A DNA stretch of 64,000 nucleotides from Azospirillaceae bacterium. Lineage in GTDB: Bacteria; Pseudomonadota; Alphaproteobacteria; Azospirillales; Azospirillaceae. Position 1 is the first letter of the stretch; every line of letters begins with the position of its first letter. The position numbers and the translations under genes were made by a program. Shown in pieces: positions 1-9,250 of the stretch. The stretch lies in contig DASQNC010000002.1 in assembly GCA_035645145.1 (NCBI GenBank), forward strand, positions 142,210 through 206,209, written 5' to 3'. Under the pieces are notes generated by a model. It had not been told where the DNA came from. It saw only the letters and a program-made list of their open reading frames with translations, and made no database searches.

Positions 1-65
1 CCTTGCGCCGTATGTTCCGCGGTCGGGCACCGTTTCCGGGCCGGCCCCACGCAGGGATCGGAGCC

Positions 66-1088
66 ATGCGCCGTCTCACCGTCCTCGCCGCTGTCCTGGC
101 CGGTCTGGCCATCGCCGCCTATTGCGGCTGGTGGTGGTTCGCCGCCCGGACGTTGGAGCGCGAGCTGCTCTCCCGGATCGAGCGGGAACGCGCCGCCGGG
201 ACCGATATCGCCTACGACGCCCTGTCCATCGGCGGCTTTCCGCTGAATCTGAACGCCGACATCCGGGGGCCACGGATGACGCGGCGGGACGGGCTGGCCT
301 GGATGGGCCGGGCCGTGTCCCTTTCCGCCCGCCCCTGGGCCGTGACGACCGTGGACGTGGTTCTGCGGGGGCCGCAGAACGTCACCCTGGCCAATCCCGA
401 TGGGCGGTCGGTGGTCGAGCTGTCCGCCCAGGGCGGAAAGGGGCGGCTGGAGTTCCGGATCGACGGCTCGCTGGAGGGTGGGTCCATCGTCCTGGACCGC
501 CTGGATGCCGCCTTCTACGGCCCGGCGGGGCGCGAGATGACGACCGCCGTCCAGGGCGAGGCATGGTTCACCCTTCCGCCCCCCGGGGTGGCGTCGCCCC
601 GACTGGTCACGGCCGTGTTCGACGACGTGAATGTGCCGTTGGCGGCATCCACCCCCCTCGGGCCGGCCATCCGGCGCCTGTCGGTGCAGGCGCGTGTCGC
701 CGGCCCGCTGCCGTCGGGCTTCGACCGCGCCGCGCTCAACACCTGGGTCGAGCGCGGCGGACAGGTCCTGGTGGACGCCGCCCATGTGCTGTGGGGACCG
801 GTGGCGATGGCGGCCGATGGAATTCTGGGCCTGGACGCCACCCTTCAGCCTTCGGCGCAATTGACCGCCCGCGTGACCGGCTTCAACGAGGCGATCAATG
901 CCGCCCGGCGGGTGGGCTGGCTGCGCGACAATGTCGAACTGGTCCGCGGCTTCCTGAACCTCATGGCGCGTCCCACCGGCGAGGGCGGACGGCCGGAAAT
1001 CACCACGTCCGTCCATCTCCAGGACCGCTGGCTGAGCATCGGCCCGATGCGCCTTGTGCGTGTGCCGCCGGTGGAGTGGGCGGGGTAG
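66..1088 (+). CDS. DUF2125 domain-containing protein
   Basis: A protein of 340 residues with an N-terminal membrane anchor or signal segment (about residues 2-22), followed by a long beta-rich extracytoplasmic region. Overall character and length match DUF2125, a family found almost only in alphaproteobacteria and of unknown biochemical role. The ATG at 66 is preferred over upstream in-frame starts because AGGGATCGG lies just before it and because the hydrophobic segment then begins at the N-terminus. It stands alone: the next gene converges on it from the minus strand. Family assignment is from recalled family character; no function is claimed. Confidence 0.75.
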   Translation: MRRLTVLAAVLAGLAIAAYCGWWWFAARTLERELLSRIERERAAGTDIAYDALSIGGFPLNLNADIRGPRMTRRDGLAWMGRAVSLSARPWAVTTVDVVLRGPQNVTLANPDGRSVVELSAQGGKGRLEFRIDGSLEGGSIVLDRLDAAFYGPAGREMTTAVQGEAWFTLPPPGVASPRLVTAVFDDVNVPLAASTPLGPAIRRLSVQARVAGPLPSGFDRAALNTWVERGGQVLVDAAHVLWGPVAMAADGILGLDATLQPSAQLTARVTGFNEAINAARRVGWLRDNVELVRGFLNLMARPTGEGGRPEITTSVHLQDRWLSIGPMRLVRVPPVEWAG

Positions 1089-1215
1089 GGCGCCGGGCGC
1101 CCGGCTTGCGCACGCCCTGTTGGAACCTTGGCGGCGCGGGGCGCGGTCGCGCCCGCCGCCGGGTGAAAGTTGAACCTTTCGCCCGGCGGGATGACGGTCA
1201 CCGCCGGGAGGCGTC

Positions 1216-3834
1216 CTACGGGCCGAACCGGCGCAGCAGGCGCTCGATGTAATCCCGTTCGACCTGCGGGCGAGCGGTTTCACCGGCCCGCCGACGCAGC
1301 TCGTCCAGGATTTCGCGGGCCCGCTGGAGGTCGGCCTCGGCCGGAATCCGCACGTCCTCGCCGCTGGAGGTCCCGGTGCCCTGGAGGTTCCGGCCCAGGG
1401 GATCGCGGCCGTTGCGCGGGTTGGGCCGGCCGAATTGCTGCTGGGCTTGGCCGTCCTGGTTGCCGCCGCCGGCCTGCTGGCCGCCCTGCTGCCCCATCTG
1501 CTCGGCGAAGCTCTGCAGGCCCTGCTGCAACTCGTCCAGCGCGGTGGACTGCTGGGGGAGTGCCTGTCCGGGCTGCCCTTCGCCCAGCGCCTGGCCGGCG
1601 CCGCGCATGGCCCGTTCCGCCCGGCCCAGCTCGCCAGGGATGTCGCCGTTCATTTCACCCATCCGGCGCATGAGTTCCCCAAGCTCGCGGCGCAGGCGCT
1701 CCTGCATCGCCGCCATGTCGCCCGACGGACCCTCGCCCGGCTGCGCCCCCTGCGGGTCACCGCCCTGCTGGCCTTGTTGACCCTGCTGGCCCGGTTGGCG
1801 CTGCCCCTGTCCCTGGCGGCCCTGTTGTCCGCGCTGCTGTTGCTGGGACTGGCGGAAGGTCTGATCCATCAGACGCTGCTGTTCCTGGATCAGGCGCTGC
1901 ATGTCCTGCATCATCTGGCCGGCTTCGCCGGCCTGCGGCTGCTGCATCATGCCCATGCGCATGTTCTCCATCATCTGCTGGAGGCGCGAGAGCATCTGGC
2001 GTGCGGCATCGCGCGAACCGGATTCGGCCATCTGCCGCATCTGGTCCATCATGCGCTGCAGATCCTGCTGGCTGAGCGTCTGGGCATTCGGGTCGTACGG
2101 CATCATGGGGGGCGTTTCGCCCCGCTCCAGCATCTCGCGAAGCTGCTGCTCCACGGCCTGGAAGAACCTGTCCATGGCCCGCTGCAACTCATCCATCAGG
2201 CGCCGGATCTCCTCTTCCGACGCGTTGCGGTCCAGGGCTTCGGCCAGGGCCCGTTGGGCCGCGCGCAGGTCGCGCTCGACCGTGGACAGGCGGCCTTCCT
2301 CGATCCGCAACGCCAGTTCCCAAAGCAGGGACTGGGCGGTGGCAATGGTGTCGGGCTCGCGGCTCATGGCCAGGCGTGCCACCGTCGTCCGCAGGCCCAG
2401 GAAGACCACAAGGTCCTCGCCATAGGTCCGCGGCCGCGCGCTGATCGAGCTCAGCATCCGCGCCACGTCCTCGCGGGCGGGCTCGCCGCGCAGCGCCAGC
2501 GTGCGCCGCTGCTCGATGATGGCCCGGGCGACGGGGTGGGTGAACTCCCGCGCCGGCAGCTCGAACACCGTCTCTTCGGTGCGGCCGGTCTGGCCCGCCG
2601 CATCGGTGGCCGTCAGGACCATCGCCACCGGGAGGCCGGCCCATGGATGGGCGCTCAGGTCGTGGTAGCCGCTGTGCTTGGCATGGACGGGGCGTGTGCC
2701 CGAAACGGGCAGCGGCAGTTCGACGGGCGCATTCGCGACGCCTTCGGGCGGCTGGTGCAGGCGGATGGCGGCCTTCACCTCCACCAACCCGTAGTCGTCC
2801 GCGGCCTCGTAGTCGATCCGGAGCGTGCCGCGCTCGGTCCGCTTCGGCTGGTCGGTCAGGGCGACGGTCGGCGGGTTGTCCGCCACCACGGTGATGGGCC
2901 AACTGCCGAGCATCCGGCCGTTCTGGGTGACGGCGATCCGGTCGCCTTCGGTCACCTTGGCTTCGACGTGGTAGTTGGTCCCGTCGGTCCGGAGGAACGG
3001 GGTCTGCTGCCCGTTGGCCGTCAATTCCGGGGGCTTCGTGCCGCCGGCAACGCGGGCGAGAAGACCGCTGCCGGCCGGTATGCTGACCGGCGGCTGCGCC
3101 GGGTTCCGGTCCTGACCACTTGTGGCGGCCGCCTGCCGCGGCTGGGCCGGACCCTGGCCGGGGCGCAGGAGTTGCGGGGGCAGGCGCGTGTATTCCGGCG
3201 GGTTGACCCAGATGTCCAGCACCGGTGGCCCGGAGAGGGCTGCGCCGGCGATGTTGGGGGAGAAGGCCGCGCGCAGGCGGTTGTCCCAATCCCCCCAGGC
3301 GACCGCAACGCCCAGGACCAGGAAAAGCGCCGCCGCGGCGCGGAGCCCGAACGGATCGCGCCGCGCCACGTCGGGCCGGGGCGGGGTGACCCGCAGGTTC
3401 GCCAATTGGCGCCGTGCGTGGGCCTGGTGGGCCTGCCAGAGGGCGATGGTTTCCGGGTCGGCGTCGGCCGGAAGGCGGTCGCTGACCACCTGAAGCGGCC
3501 GGTGGAGCAAACCACTGTCACGTTCCAGCCGACGGCGGGCCGCAAGGGGGTCCGGCACGCGGAGCCCGCGGACACCGCGGTACAGGGCGTATCCGATCCC
3601 ACCGAGGAAGGCGGCCAAGGCCAATCCGTGGAGCCATCCCGGCAGGACGGCGGGCACGTTCAGGAAGGCCAGCGCGGCGAACAGGGCCAACAAAGCCACG
3701 GGGACCCAGAGGGCCGGCCACAGCGCCTCCCAGAACAGGGCCGCGCGGGCCAGCGCGAGCCGGAGCCGTGGTTCGGACCGGGTTTCGACCCGGGTGCCAG
3801 TGGTTCCGCTGCGCCGTCCGCCGTCCCGCGTCAT
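1216..3834 (-). CDS. TIGR02302 family (DUF4175) membrane protein
   Basis: 872 residues. Two hydrophobic segments lie near the N-terminus (about 42-90) and another at about 165-185. A large extracytoplasmic region with Ig-like strands follows, then a long low-complexity tail rich in Met, Gln, Arg and Gly (roughly residues 560-830) that is likely coiled coil or disordered. Size, architecture and position directly downstream of lysA match the alphaproteobacterial TIGR02302 family, whose function is unknown. It starts 10 bases after the lysA stop, so it is almost certainly co-transcribed with lptM and lysA. A cell-envelope role is only inferred from its topology. Confidence 0.85.
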   Translation of the reverse strand: MTRDGGRRSGTTGTRVETRSEPRLRLALARAALFWEALWPALWVPVALLALFAALAFLNVPAVLPGWLHGLALAAFLGGIGYALYRGVRGLRVPDPLAARRRLERDSGLLHRPLQVVSDRLPADADPETIALWQAHQAHARRQLANLRVTPPRPDVARRDPFGLRAAAALFLVLGVAVAWGDWDNRLRAAFSPNIAGAALSGPPVLDIWVNPPEYTRLPPQLLRPGQGPAQPRQAAATSGQDRNPAQPPVSIPAGSGLLARVAGGTKPPELTANGQQTPFLRTDGTNYHVEAKVTEGDRIAVTQNGRMLGSWPITVVADNPPTVALTDQPKRTERGTLRIDYEAADDYGLVEVKAAIRLHQPPEGVANAPVELPLPVSGTRPVHAKHSGYHDLSAHPWAGLPVAMVLTATDAAGQTGRTEETVFELPAREFTHPVARAIIEQRRTLALRGEPAREDVARMLSSISARPRTYGEDLVVFLGLRTTVARLAMSREPDTIATAQSLLWELALRIEEGRLSTVERDLRAAQRALAEALDRNASEEEIRRLMDELQRAMDRFFQAVEQQLREMLERGETPPMMPYDPNAQTLSQQDLQRMMDQMRQMAESGSRDAARQMLSRLQQMMENMRMGMMQQPQAGEAGQMMQDMQRLIQEQQRLMDQTFRQSQQQQRGQQGRQGQGQRQPGQQGQQGQQGGDPQGAQPGEGPSGDMAAMQERLRRELGELMRRMGEMNGDIPGELGRAERAMRGAGQALGEGQPGQALPQQSTALDELQQGLQSFAEQMGQQGGQQAGGGNQDGQAQQQFGRPNPRNGRDPLGRNLQGTGTSSGEDVRIPAEADLQRAREILDELRRRAGETARPQVERDYIERLLRRFGP

Positions 3835-3844
3835 CGCGCCACCC

Positions 3845-5116
3845 CTATGAAGCGTGCGTCTCCAGCCAGGGCGGGAGCCGTTCCGCCGCCAGCAGCTCTT
3901 CCATCGTCTGACGCCGCCGCGACGTGGCGAACCGGTCGCCTTTGACGATCACTTCCGGCGCCAAGGGCCGGGAATTGTATGTCGAGGCCATCACCGCCCC
4001 GTATGCGCCCGCAAACCGGAACGCCACCAGATCGTCCGCCGACAGCGGTGGCATTGGCCGTTCGATCGCGAAGGTATCGCCACTCTCGCACACCGGTCCA
4101 ACCACGTCGACCGGACCAATGGGCGCATCCGGCGCCGGTTCGCCCACCGGATCGATGGGGTGGTAGGCGTCGTACATGGCCGGGCGGATCAGGTCGTTCA
4201 TGCCCGCATCGACGATGACGAAGCGGCGGCTGGTGCCGTCCTTCACATGGACAACGCGGCTGACGAGGACTCCGGCCTCCGCCACCATCCAGCGCCCCGG
4301 CTCGCAGGCGACATGACAGTCGAGGGGGCGGATGATTTCACGCACCAGGGCTGCATAGGCCGACAGGTCCGGCGGCGTTTCGCCGCGGTACGGCACGCCG
4401 AGGCCGCCGCCCAGATCCACCCGCGGCACCCCGTGGCCGTCGGCCCGCAGGGCGCGCACGAGGTCCGCCACCCGCTTGAAGGCGTCGCGGAACGGCGTCA
4501 CGTCGGTCAACTGCGAACCGATGTGGACGGCGATGCCCACCGGTTCGATCCCGGGCAGGGACGCCGCCAGGGCATAGGCCTCGCGGGCGTGGTCGTAGTC
4601 GATGCCGAACTTGTTGTCCTTCTTGCCCGTCGCGATCTTGGCGTGGGTTTTCGCATCCACGTCCGGATTGATGCGCAACGCCACCGGCGCCTTGACGCCC
4701 ATGGACACGGCCACCTCGCTCAGCGCATGCAGCTCGGGGACCGACTCGGCGTTGAACTGCCAGATCCGGTGTTCCAGCGCCGTGCGGATCTCTTCCCGCC
4801 GTTTGCCGACCCCGGCGAAGATGATCTTTTCGGCCGGCACCCCCGCGGCGCGCGCCCGCAGCAACTCGCCTTCCGAAACGATGTCGGCGCCGGCCCCCAG
4901 GCGGGCGAAGGTCCGGATCACCGCCTGGCTGGAATTGGCTTTCAGGGCGTAGCAGATCGTCGGGTTCATGTCCGCCAGGGCGGCGGCGAAGGTGCGGTAC
5001 CGGTCCTCCAGGGTGCTGGCCGCATAGCAGTAGAACGGCGTGCCGACGGCCGCCGCGATCTCGGGCAACGGAACGTCTTCGGCGTGCAGGACGCCATTGC
5101 GGTAGGTGAAGCTCAT
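3845..5116 (-). CDS. lysA: Diaminopimelate decarboxylase
   Basis: 423 residues, the usual length for LysA. It catalyses the last step of lysine synthesis, removing CO2 from meso-diaminopimelate with pyridoxal phosphate. Visible marks are CYALKAN, with the Lys that binds PLP, the HIGSQLTD segment, the glycine-rich DLGGGLGVPY loop and CEPGRW. The start is the ATG of MSFTYRNG; the open frame runs further upstream, but that extension is out-of-family sequence overlapping the lipoprotein gene. The gene overlaps the 3' end of the lipoprotein gene by 4 bases and is followed closely by the TIGR02302 gene, making a three-gene operon. Confidence 0.97.
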   Translation of the reverse strand: MSFTYRNGVLHAEDVPLPEIAAAVGTPFYCYAASTLEDRYRTFAAALADMNPTICYALKANSSQAVIRTFARLGAGADIVSEGELLRARAAGVPAEKIIFAGVGKRREEIRTALEHRIWQFNAESVPELHALSEVAVSMGVKAPVALRINPDVDAKTHAKIATGKKDNKFGIDYDHAREAYALAASLPGIEPVGIAVHIGSQLTDVTPFRDAFKRVADLVRALRADGHGVPRVDLGGGLGVPYRGETPPDLSAYAALVREIIRPLDCHVACEPGRWMVAEAGVLVSRVVHVKDGTSRRFVIVDAGMNDLIRPAMYDAYHPIDPVGEPAPDAPIGPVDVVGPVCESGDTFAIERPMPPLSADDLVAFRFAGAYGAVMASTYNSRPLAPEVIVKGDRFATSRRRQTMEELLAAERLPPWLETHAS

Positions 5117-5403
5117 CGGGTGCGGATCGCTGGCGGGTTCAAGGGTTGGCTCATGGGCCGGGTTGCCGGATCGTCCACGGGTGGGGCGGCCGACGGGGGG
5201 GGCACCGGGACCCCGGGGGTGCCCTGCGCCGGCGGGCCGGAGCGCAGAAGCGGATCCCTGGCGGGGTTCGGATAGACGCGCGGATAGAGATTGGGGTTCA
5301 CGCCCTCGGGCGCGCCCACATTGGCGGGCTTCTTGCCGCACCCCGCAAGGGCCAGCACGACGGCCGCCAGCACGCCGGCGGTCCGGAGGCGGCCGGTCGG
5401 CAT
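5113..5403 (-). CDS. lptM: Small LptM-like lipoprotein
   Basis: 96 residues. A short basic start and a hydrophobic stretch end in the lipobox LALAGC, then GKKP, so the mature protein begins at that Cys and is lipidated. The rest is Pro-rich and low in complexity. Small lipoproteins of this type (LptM/LppX/YifL, which in E. coli helps LptD mature) are routinely found just upstream of lysA in alphaproteobacteria. The stop overlaps the lysA start by 4 bases. The ATG at 5403 sits directly after a repeated 15-base unit that contains AAGG. The gene symbol rests on position and lipobox rather than on strong sequence similarity. Confidence 0.75.
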   Translation of the reverse strand: MPTGRLRTAGVLAAVVLALAGCGKKPANVGAPEGVNPNLYPRVYPNPARDPLLRSGPPAQGTPGVPVPPPSAAPPVDDPATRPMSQPLNPPAIRTR

Positions 5404-5410
5404 GCCGCCC

Positions 5411-5450
5411 TTGAAGACGCCCACCTTGAAGACGCCCACCTTGAAGACGC
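5411..5450. repeat. 15-bp tandem repeat upstream of the lipoprotein gene
   Basis: TTGAAGACGCCCACC occurs at 5411-5425 and 5426-5440, with a third partial copy (first ten bases) at 5441-5450. Read on the minus strand, each unit carries an AAGG stretch resembling a ribosome binding site; the copy nearest the start codon ends in AAGGGCGGC followed by ATG. Copy number could change by slippage. Confidence 0.9.
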
Positions 5451-5592
5451 TTGGGCGCGCATTGATGTTGTATGCCGCACCGGCCCCTTGGTATCCCGCA
5501 GGGCCGGGCCGGGCCCCGGATGGTCCGGGGGGTGCTTCTGGCGCCATCCTCATCCGCGCGGGTCCGTGCCGGTTCCAACTCGAAAGGGTCAC

Positions 5593-6204
5593 ATGAATAC
5601 GCGTGGCGCCGCGGTTGCCGCAATCCTGTTCGCGGTGGGCCTGCTTGTTCTCGGTGGGGTGGGGGCCGTCGCATGGCTCGCCGGTCCCGAGCAGCGCGAT
5701 GCTCCGCCGGCATCCGCCACCGCCCAGGCGTCGTTGGGGCAGCTCGGCCGCCCCGTGCCGACCGACCCGCCCCGGCCCGTGCCGGAGCTGTCCTTCAAGG
5801 ATGGCGAGGGGCGGACGGTCGGTCTGGCCGATTTCCGCGGCCAGGCGGTGCTGCTCAACCTCTGGGCCACCTGGTGCGTGCCCTGCGTGCGCGAAATGCC
5901 GGCGCTGGACAGGTTGCAGGCGCTGGCCGGCGGCCAGGGGGTTCATGTGGTGGCGCTGTCGCTGGACCGCGGCGGCCTCGACCAGGTGCGGCCGTTCTAT
6001 GCGCGCCACGGTCTGGTGAACCTGGGCATCTACCTCGATCCCGGCGGCGACGCGATGCGGGCGTTCCAGCCGCGCGGTCTGCCCACCAGCATCCTGATCG
6101 ACCCCGATGGCCGCGAGGTCGGGCGTGTGGAGGGGGAGTTCGCCTGGGACGGCCCCGAGGCCCTTGATCTCGTCCGCCGCGCCGCCGGACGTACCGGCGG
6201 CTGA
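5593..6204 (+). CDS. TlpA-family thiol:disulfide reductase
   Basis: 203 residues. One N-terminal membrane anchor (about 7-29) is followed by a periplasmic thioredoxin fold of the TlpA/ResA type with redox site WATWCVPC (Cys95 and Cys98), the family strand pattern and a cis-Pro loop (GLPTSILIDPDG). Such proteins reduce disulfides outside the membrane, often for cytochrome c or copper-centre maturation. The gene diverges from lptM-lysA. In related genomes a tlpA gene usually diverges from argH-lptM-lysA; here argH is absent from the gap. The ATG follows a GAAAGGG site. Confidence 0.9.
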   Translation: MNTRGAAVAAILFAVGLLVLGGVGAVAWLAGPEQRDAPPASATAQASLGQLGRPVPTDPPRPVPELSFKDGEGRTVGLADFRGQAVLLNLWATWCVPCVREMPALDRLQALAGGQGVHVVALSLDRGGLDQVRPFYARHGLVNLGIYLDPGGDAMRAFQPRGLPTSILIDPDGREVGRVEGEFAWDGPEALDLVRRAAGRTGG

Positions 6205-6217
6205 TCCTGGCGGCCCT

Positions 6218-7090
6218 TTACCGGGTGGGGCGGGGGATTTCGCCCGAATAGTCGTAGAAGCCGCGGCCCACCTTGCGGCCGAGCCAGCCGGCCTCGACGT
6301 ACTTCACCAGAAGCGGGCAGGGGCGGTACTTGCTGTCGGCCAGCCCTTCGTAAAGCACCTGCATGACCGACAGGCAGGTGTCGAGGCCGATGAAATCGGC
6401 CAGCTCCAGCGGGCCCATCGGGTGGTTGGCGCCCAGCTTCATCGCCGTGTCGATCGCCTCGACCGAGCCCACGCCCTCGTAGAGCGTGTAGACCGCCTCG
6501 TTGATCATCGGCAGCAGGATGCGGTTGACGATGAAGGCGGGGAAATCCTCGGCCGGGACGGGCGTCTTGCCCAGGCGCTCCGTCAGGGCGGTGATCGTGG
6601 CGAAGGTGTCGTCCTCGGTGGCGATCCCGCGGATCAGCTCCACCAGCTGCATCACCGGCACCGGGTTCATGAAGTGCATGCCCATGAACTTGCCGGGCCG
6701 GTCCGTGCACGCCGCCAACCGGGTGACGGAAATGGACGAGGTGTTCGTGCAGACGATGGCGTCGGCCTTCAGATGCGGGACCAGGGCCTTGAAGATGGCG
6801 CGCTTGGTCTCCTCGGCCTCGGTCGCGGCTTCGATCACGACATCGCAATCGCCATGGTCGGCCATGTCGGCGCCGGTGCGGATGCGCTTCAGCGCCGCGT
6901 TCATGTCCGCGTCGGACACCTTTCCCTTGGCCACCTGCCGCTGGATGTTCCGGGTGATCGTGTCCACCGCCTTGGCCAGTTGATCCGGGTTGACGTCGGT
7001 CAGGATGACTTCGAAGCCCGACAATGCGGCGACATGGGCGATTCCGCTGCCCATCTGGCCCGCACCGATGACGCCGATCCGCTGGATCAT
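6218..7090 (-). CDS. hbd: 3-hydroxybutyryl-CoA dehydrogenase
   Basis: 290 residues, standard for the short single-domain enzyme. It interconverts 3-hydroxyacyl-CoA and acetoacetyl-CoA with NAD(P). The N-terminal Rossmann motif is GVIGAGQMGSGIA. The catalytic region reads MHFMNPVPVMQLVE, with the active-site His-Asn pair, and NRILLPMINEA is the family signature of the C-terminal helical domain. The start is the ATG before IQRIGVIG; the longer open frame upstream is non-family sequence. It lies 285 bases downstream of etfA on the same strand, which fits a shared role in beta-oxidation or butyrate/PHB metabolism. Confidence 0.96.
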   Translation of the reverse strand: MIQRIGVIGAGQMGSGIAHVAALSGFEVILTDVNPDQLAKAVDTITRNIQRQVAKGKVSDADMNAALKRIRTGADMADHGDCDVVIEAATEAEETKRAIFKALVPHLKADAIVCTNTSSISVTRLAACTDRPGKFMGMHFMNPVPVMQLVELIRGIATEDDTFATITALTERLGKTPVPAEDFPAFIVNRILLPMINEAVYTLYEGVGSVEAIDTAMKLGANHPMGPLELADFIGLDTCLSVMQVLYEGLADSKYRPCPLLVKYVEAGWLGRKVGRGFYDYSGEIPRPTR

Positions 7091-7336
7091 GGTTCTGTTC
7101 CCGACGAATGCCCGCTCAAGTGCGGCGGGCCGATCAACAAGGGCCTTCCCGGCGGCCCTGGAGCCGTGGCCGGACATCGTATTCGGATAATCCGCCAACA
7201 GCGCCAATGAAGCGACTGCCCCACGCCGACGCAAGTGCTTTGGTCTTGCCGGTGCGACGGCGCCCGTTCGGTTCGGCCGGCGATGCCCATGACGCGGGAT
7301 GCCGGGATTGCCATGGGGCCGGGCCGAACGTCATTT

Positions 7337-7367
7337 GCCCCCGGCCGGATCGGAACCGGCCGGGGGC
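7337..7367 (-). terminator. Hairpin terminator after etfA
   Basis: A perfect 12-bp stem (7337-7348 with 7356-7367) and a 7-base loop lie 9 bases beyond the etfA stop. There is no long T tract after it on the minus strand (AAATGA), so termination may be partial and leave some read-through toward hbd. Confidence 0.6.
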
Positions 7368-7375
7368 TTGGAGTG

Positions 7376-8305
7376 TCAAAGCTTCTCGGTCAGTTCCGGC
7401 ACGACCTTGAACAGGTCGCCCACCAAGCCGTAATCCGCGACCTGGAAGATCGGGGCTTCCTCGTCCTTGTTGATCGCGACGATGACCTTGCTGTCCTTCA
7501 TGCCGGCCAGGTGCTGGATGGCGCCCGAGATGCCGACGGCGATGTACAGCTCCGGCGCCACGATCTTGCCGGTCTGGCCCACCTGGTAGTCGTTGGGAAC
7601 GAAGCCCGCGTCCACCGCCGCGCGCGACGCGCCGACGGCCGCGCCCAGCTTGTCGGCCAGCGCATTCAGGATGGCGAAGTTCTCGCCCGAACCCATGCCG
7701 CGGCCACCCGACACCACCACCCGGGCCGAGGTCAGCTCGGGCCGTTCGCTCTTGGACAGCTCGGCGCCGACGAAGCGGGACTTGCCCTGGTCGCCCGTGG
7801 CGGTCACCGCCTCGACACCGGCGCCGCCACCTGTCTCGGCCGCCTTCTCGAACGCGGTCGTGCGCACGGTGACGACCTTGACCGGATCCTGCGACTGCAC
7901 GGTGGCGATGGCGTTGCCGGCGTAGATCGGGCGTTCGAACGTGTCCGGGCCGTGGACGCCGGTGATGTCGGACACCTGCGCCACATCCAGGAGTGCCGCC
8001 ACCCGCGGCATGATGTTCTTGCCGAAGCTGGACGCCGGCGCCAGCACATGGCTGTAGCCCTTGGCGAGGTTCGCCACCAGCGGGGCCAGGTTCTCGGCCA
8101 GGCCGTGGGCGTACTCCGCCCCGTCGGCCAGCAGCACCTTTTCCACACCGGCCACCTTGGCGGCGGCATCGGCGGCGGCGCGGCAGCCTTGGCCCGCGAC
8201 CAGGATGTGCACCGGGCCGCCGCACTGGGCGGCGGCGGCGACGGTGACCAGCGTCGACGGCTTCAGCGCGTCGTTGGAATGTTCGGCGACGACGAGGACG
8301 CTCAT
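7376..8305 (-). CDS. etfA: Electron transfer flavoprotein, alpha subunit
   Basis: 309 residues, the normal length. ETF passes electrons from acyl-CoA dehydrogenases to ETF-ubiquinone oxidoreductase. The C-terminal FAD-binding domain is clear: [42 protein letters not shown] and [21 protein letters not shown] are all family hallmarks. It starts 1 base after the etfB stop, so the two subunits are translationally linked in one operon. Confidence 0.98.
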   Translation of the reverse strand: MSVLVVAEHSNDALKPSTLVTVAAAAQCGGPVHILVAGQGCRAAADAAAKVAGVEKVLLADGAEYAHGLAENLAPLVANLAKGYSHVLAPASSFGKNIMPRVAALLDVAQVSDITGVHGPDTFERPIYAGNAIATVQSQDPVKVVTVRTTAFEKAAETGGGAGVEAVTATGDQGKSRFVGAELSKSERPELTSARVVVSGGRGMGSGENFAILNALADKLGAAVGASRAAVDAGFVPNDYQVGQTGKIVAPELYIAVGISGAIQHLAGMKDSKVIVAINKDEEAPIFQVADYGLVGDLFKVVPELTEKL

Positions 8306-8306
8306 G

Positions 8307-9056
8307 TCAGATCACCCGCGCTTCGTTCTTCAGCTTGTCCACCAGGGCCGCCACGTCGGCCACCTTGATGCCGGCCTTGCGCTTCGGCGGCTCGGCCACC
8401 TTGAGGGTCTTCAGGCGGGGCGACACGTCGACGCCCAGCTCCTCCGGGGTGGTGGCCTCGATCGGCTTCTTCTTGGCCTTCATGATGTTGGGCAGCGAGG
8501 CGTAGCGCGGCTCGTTCAGGCGCAGGTCGGTGGTGACCACCGCCGGCAGTGCCAGTTCGACCGTTTCCAGGCCGCCGTCCACCTCGCGGGTGACGGACAC
8601 CTTGCCGCCCGCCACGTCCACCTTCGAGGCGAAGGTGCCCTGCGGCCACCCGGTCAGCGCCGCCAGCATCTGGCCGGTCTGGTTGGCGTCGTCGTCGATG
8701 GCCTGCTTGCCCATGATGACGAGCTGGGGTTGTTCCTTGTCCACCAACGCCTTCAGCGCCTTGGCGACGGCCAGCGGCTGCAGTTCGACGTCGGTGTTCA
8801 CATGGATGGCGCGGTCGGCGCCCATGGCGAGCGCGGTGCGCAGCGTCTCCTGGCAGGCCTGGACGCCCATGCTGACGGCCACGACCTCGGTCGCCACGCC
8901 CTTTTCCTTCAGGCGCACGGCCTCTTCGACGGCGATCTCGTCGAAGGGGTTCATGCTCATCTTGACGTTGGCGGTTTCCACGCCCGATCCGTCGGGCTTC
9001 ACGCGGATTTTGACGTTGTAGTCGACCACCCGCTTCACGGGGACGAGGACCTTCAT
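8307..9056 (-). CDS. etfB: Electron transfer flavoprotein, beta subunit
   Basis: 249 residues beginning [20 protein letters not shown], the standard EtfB N-terminus. It binds AMP and forms the heterodimer with EtfA. The segment [23 protein letters not shown] and the later [18 protein letters not shown] are ETF-beta signatures. It is first in the etfB-etfA pair, with cobO 194 bases upstream on the same strand. Confidence 0.98.
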   Translation of the reverse strand: MKVLVPVKRVVDYNVKIRVKPDGSGVETANVKMSMNPFDEIAVEEAVRLKEKGVATEVVAVSMGVQACQETLRTALAMGADRAIHVNTDVELQPLAVAKALKALVDKEQPQLVIMGKQAIDDDANQTGQMLAALTGWPQGTFASKVDVAGGKVSVTREVDGGLETVELALPAVVTTDLRLNEPRYASLPNIMKAKKKPIEATTPEELGVDVSPRLKTLKVAEPPKRKAGIKVADVAALVDKLKNEARVI

Positions 9057-9250
9057 GGGCGCGACCTTGCTTTTCAGACAACGGGAAGGCCTTGGGCGCG
9101 GCCGGACTCCGGGTATGGAAACCGGGGCGCCGGAACGGCCGCGACCTTAGAAGCGCCACCGGGGTGAGTCAACGAAGCGACAATCGCATAGGACGCCACG
9201 CCCGGCTTAGCCGGTTCGGCCCTTCGAAGGAGAGGGGGCCGGAGCCGGGA

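Noticed and set aside
1435..3945. 836-codon open frame on the plus strand
   Set aside because: It lies opposite the TIGR02302 gene; in GC-rich DNA antisense frames stay open by codon bias. The product is low-complexity with no domain, and the minus-strand protein matches a known family.
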